6,372 nt of DNA from Candidatus Nanohaloarchaea archaeon (GTDB lineage Archaea; EX4484-52; GLR71): NCBI GenBank assembly GCA_030671745.1, contig DAOVHT010000059.1:1-6372 (forward strand). The letters run 5' to 3'. The notes under the pieces are model-generated. The model saw only the letters and a program-made list of their open reading frames with translations. It was not told the DNA's origin and did no database searches. Positions within the stretch are counted from its first letter, which is position 1. Every line of letters begins with the position of its first letter. Shown piece after piece: positions 5,098-6,372 of the stretch. The position numbers were made by a program, and so were the translations under genes.

Positions 5098-5881
5098 ACT
5101 GACTCAGGTCAGCGCAATAAAGGAATATTGTAATCATGTGCTTGAGGGTTTCAAGCCTGTGATCAAATCCATATGGCTGCTTACCTCAAATGATTTCTCT
5201 AAGACTAGGGACATGACAGCCATCATCATATTTGATGACATGTGTCAAATCGATAAGCTTACTAGGAAGAAACTTGACGTGTGTGCGCATGAGGCCGCCA
5301 TCATATCTAAGAAAAAACATAAGGTGGATATCCACACATCATATTACAATCTCACTGAATACTGGGATCTGATTCGACATGGGTCGCCTGTGACGTTCCA
5401 GGAGATCCGGGACGGGATACCTGTCTATGACCCGTCCGGATTTTTCGTTCCGCTCAAGAAACTTTTAAGGGACGGCAGGATCCCGGGCACCAAGGAGTCT
5501 ATGCGGTCGCTTATCGGGAAGGCACCGTTGCGGATAAGGCGGGTACGGCATGAGTTCATGCTCAATGTCCTTGAGAAGATATATACTGCAGTTGTTGATG
5601 CGGGGCAGGCGCCGCTTATCATGGCTGGATATTCGCCACCGACGCAGAAGATGGTCGCGACTAGCCTTGATGAGATCTTTGTCAAGAAGAAAAAGTTAGA
5701 GCCTGAATTTGCGCGATATGCGGATGAGATTGTCAGGACATGGAAAGATTATGAGCACGGGAAGATAAAGACTATCTCAGGTGCTATGCTTGACAAGATG
5801 CTTGAGAATGCGGGACGGTTCATCAGGCGGATGGAAGACCTGATGGAAGAGATTGAGGCAGAAAAGGTTAAAAACAATTGA
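5036..5881 (+). CDS. Paralogous NTase-like/HEPN-like protein with a degenerate NTase active site
   Basis: This 281-aa protein is clearly homologous to the preceding gene: VIKSIW against VVKSVY, EYWDLIRHG against VFWDMVRSG, VYDPSGFFVPLKKLL against LYDPSGYIKPIQMLL. The NTase site is damaged. GS becomes T50-S51, and GSDID becomes RDMT, so one of the paired aspartates is T61; D59 and D98 remain. It is probably not an active transferase. The helical C-terminal half (about 150-275) carries R214 and H221, an Rx6H spacing compatible with HEPN RNases, which the neighbour lacks. The start is uncertain. The ATG at 5036 abuts AGGAG with no spacing, while the TTG at 5045 lies 9 bases after it and would fit a Shine-Dalgarno better. 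Either gives a lysine-rich extension of about 16-19 residues beyond the paralog's start. The long overlap suggests the two products are made together and may form a complex. Confidence 0.85.
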   Translation: MSKLTTEKKEKVQKDRKEKNELTQVSAIKEYCNHVLEGFKPVIKSIWLLTSNDFSKTRDMTAIIIFDDMCQIDKLTRKKLDVCAHEAAIISKKKHKVDIHTSYYNLTEYWDLIRHGSPVTFQEIRDGIPVYDPSGFFVPLKKLLRDGRIPGTKESMRSLIGKAPLRIRRVRHEFMLNVLEKIYTAVVDAGQAPLIMAGYSPPTQKMVATSLDEIFVKKKKLEPEFARYADEIVRTWKDYEHGKIKTISGAMLDKMLENAGRFIRRMEDLMEEIEAEKVKNN

Positions 5882-6342
5882 TGATAAGTATCTATAGGTT
5901 GATAATTGTGGGAATAATATTGTTTATGGGCGCTATGGCTGTTGCATCGGCTGTTGTTGTTATGTCTTTGGGAAAGATTAATAATGATGATACAAGCATA
6001 ATATATAAAAAAGTTAAGATCTCAGATAGTATGGACTATGAAAGTGCTTTGAAATTGCAGGACACAATAATTGATGACATAAAGGATATGAAGAGAAATA
6101 TAAGTGTATCAGATCTACGGATTAGAAAAGGTGCATACGACAAGGGTAAATACGATGATAGTGGAAGGTATACTCAACACAGATTAAAACAGTCAAACAC
6201 TGCAAATGATGATTCCATCACTAAACTTGAAAAAAGACTAAAAGACCTTGAAAAAATAATTAAAAGAAAAGAAGAAGAAAAAGATATGTATCCTACATCA
6301 TATGCATCCCGTAGACCTACGACTTCTGGAGTAGGATTTTAA
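5881..6342 (+). CDS. Small signal-anchored membrane protein with C-terminal coiled coil, function unknown
   Basis: This is a 153-aa protein. The ATG at 5881 overlaps the previous stop by one base (TGATG), suggesting translational coupling; a TTG at 5878 is a less likely start. Residues 6-30 form a single hydrophobic segment (RLIIVGIILFMG, AVASAVVVMSL), a signal anchor or transmembrane helix. The rest is hydrophilic. Residues about 111-134 (SITKLEKRLKDLEKIIKRKE) have coiled-coil heptads, followed by a short tail rich in T, S, R and Y. I do not recognise a family. It is far more AT-rich (about 28% G+C in a sample line) than the two NTase genes it adjoins, so it may have a different origin or belong to the next region. 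If co-transcribed, it could tether the upstream proteins to the membrane; that is speculation. Confidence 0.75.
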   Translation: MISIYRLIIVGIILFMGAMAVASAVVVMSLGKINNDDTSIIYKKVKISDSMDYESALKLQDTIIDDIKDMKRNISVSDLRIRKGAYDKGKYDDSGRYTQHRLKQSNTANDDSITKLEKRLKDLEKIIKRKEEEKDMYPTSYASRRPTTSGVGF

Positions 6343-6365
6343 GATAAGTCAAAAAAATTATCTTA
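6340..6365 (+). terminator. Inverted repeat at the end of the NTase cluster, possible terminator
   Basis: TAAGATAA (6340-6347, including the stop codon) and TTATCTTA (6358-6365) are perfect 8-bp complements around a 10-base, A-rich loop. The position directly after the last gene suits transcription termination, but the stem is AT-rich and no U-tract can be seen because the window ends at 6372. It could equally be a regulatory site for the next gene. Confidence 0.35.
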
Positions 6366-6372
6366 CCTCTAC

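Noticed and set aside
5425..5685. Minus-strand open frame inside the second NTase-like gene
   Set aside because: It is antisense to a frame that is clearly homologous to the neighbouring NTase; no independent support.

Overview
The window reads as a piece of an archaeal accessory region, most likely from a DPANN-type archaeon (Woesearchaeota/Pacearchaeota-like). This placement is an inference from three things. A fused nucleotidyltransferase/HEPN-type helical protein pair on the right resembles proteins I know mainly from those genomes. At least two genes start without a Shine-Dalgarno site and have an archaeal-style TATA box about 26 bases before the ATG (leaderless transcripts). The leftmost gene encodes a predicted surface protein rich in N-glycosylation sequons.

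Layout, left to right. (1) Positions 1-898, minus strand: the N-terminal part of a secreted, membrane-anchored, cysteine-containing glycoprotein-like protein that runs off the left edge. (2) Positions 955-3707, minus strand: three tandem, collinear paralogs of the YhcG/DUF1016 family (N-terminal DUF1016_N-type domain plus C-terminal PDDEXK nuclease domain). Here they are called A (2712-3707), B (1633-2628) and C (955-1548) in transcription order. A and B are full length (331 aa each). C has lost the whole nuclease domain (197 aa). (3) Positions 3708-3960: a divergent promoter region. (4) Positions 3961-6342, plus strand: an overlapping cluster of an NTase with intact-looking catalytic residues plus HEPN-like helical domains, a paralog with a broken NTase active site, and a small signal-anchored coiled-coil protein.

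The most striking observation lies inside the three DUF1016 genes. The paralogs are nearly identical at their ends but diverge strongly in a central block, as swapped specificity modules would. In that block, at exactly the same codons (residues 101-110), each gene carries a 27-bp near-perfect palindrome. The arm sequence differs between copies, yet the two arms change together: four symmetric base-pair positions show compensatory substitutions. The encoded amino acids also differ, so protein conservation alone does not explain the symmetry. One hypothesis is that each gene carries a copy-specific DNA or RNA recognition element, possibly the site its own product binds, linked to the protein segment that sets specificity.

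Base composition is uneven. Sample lines of the NTase genes and the nuclease-domain regions are near 48-52% G+C, while the variable blocks, the glycoprotein gene and the last small gene are near 27-33%. This suggests a mosaic origin. No tRNA, rRNA, CRISPR array or transposase was recognised.
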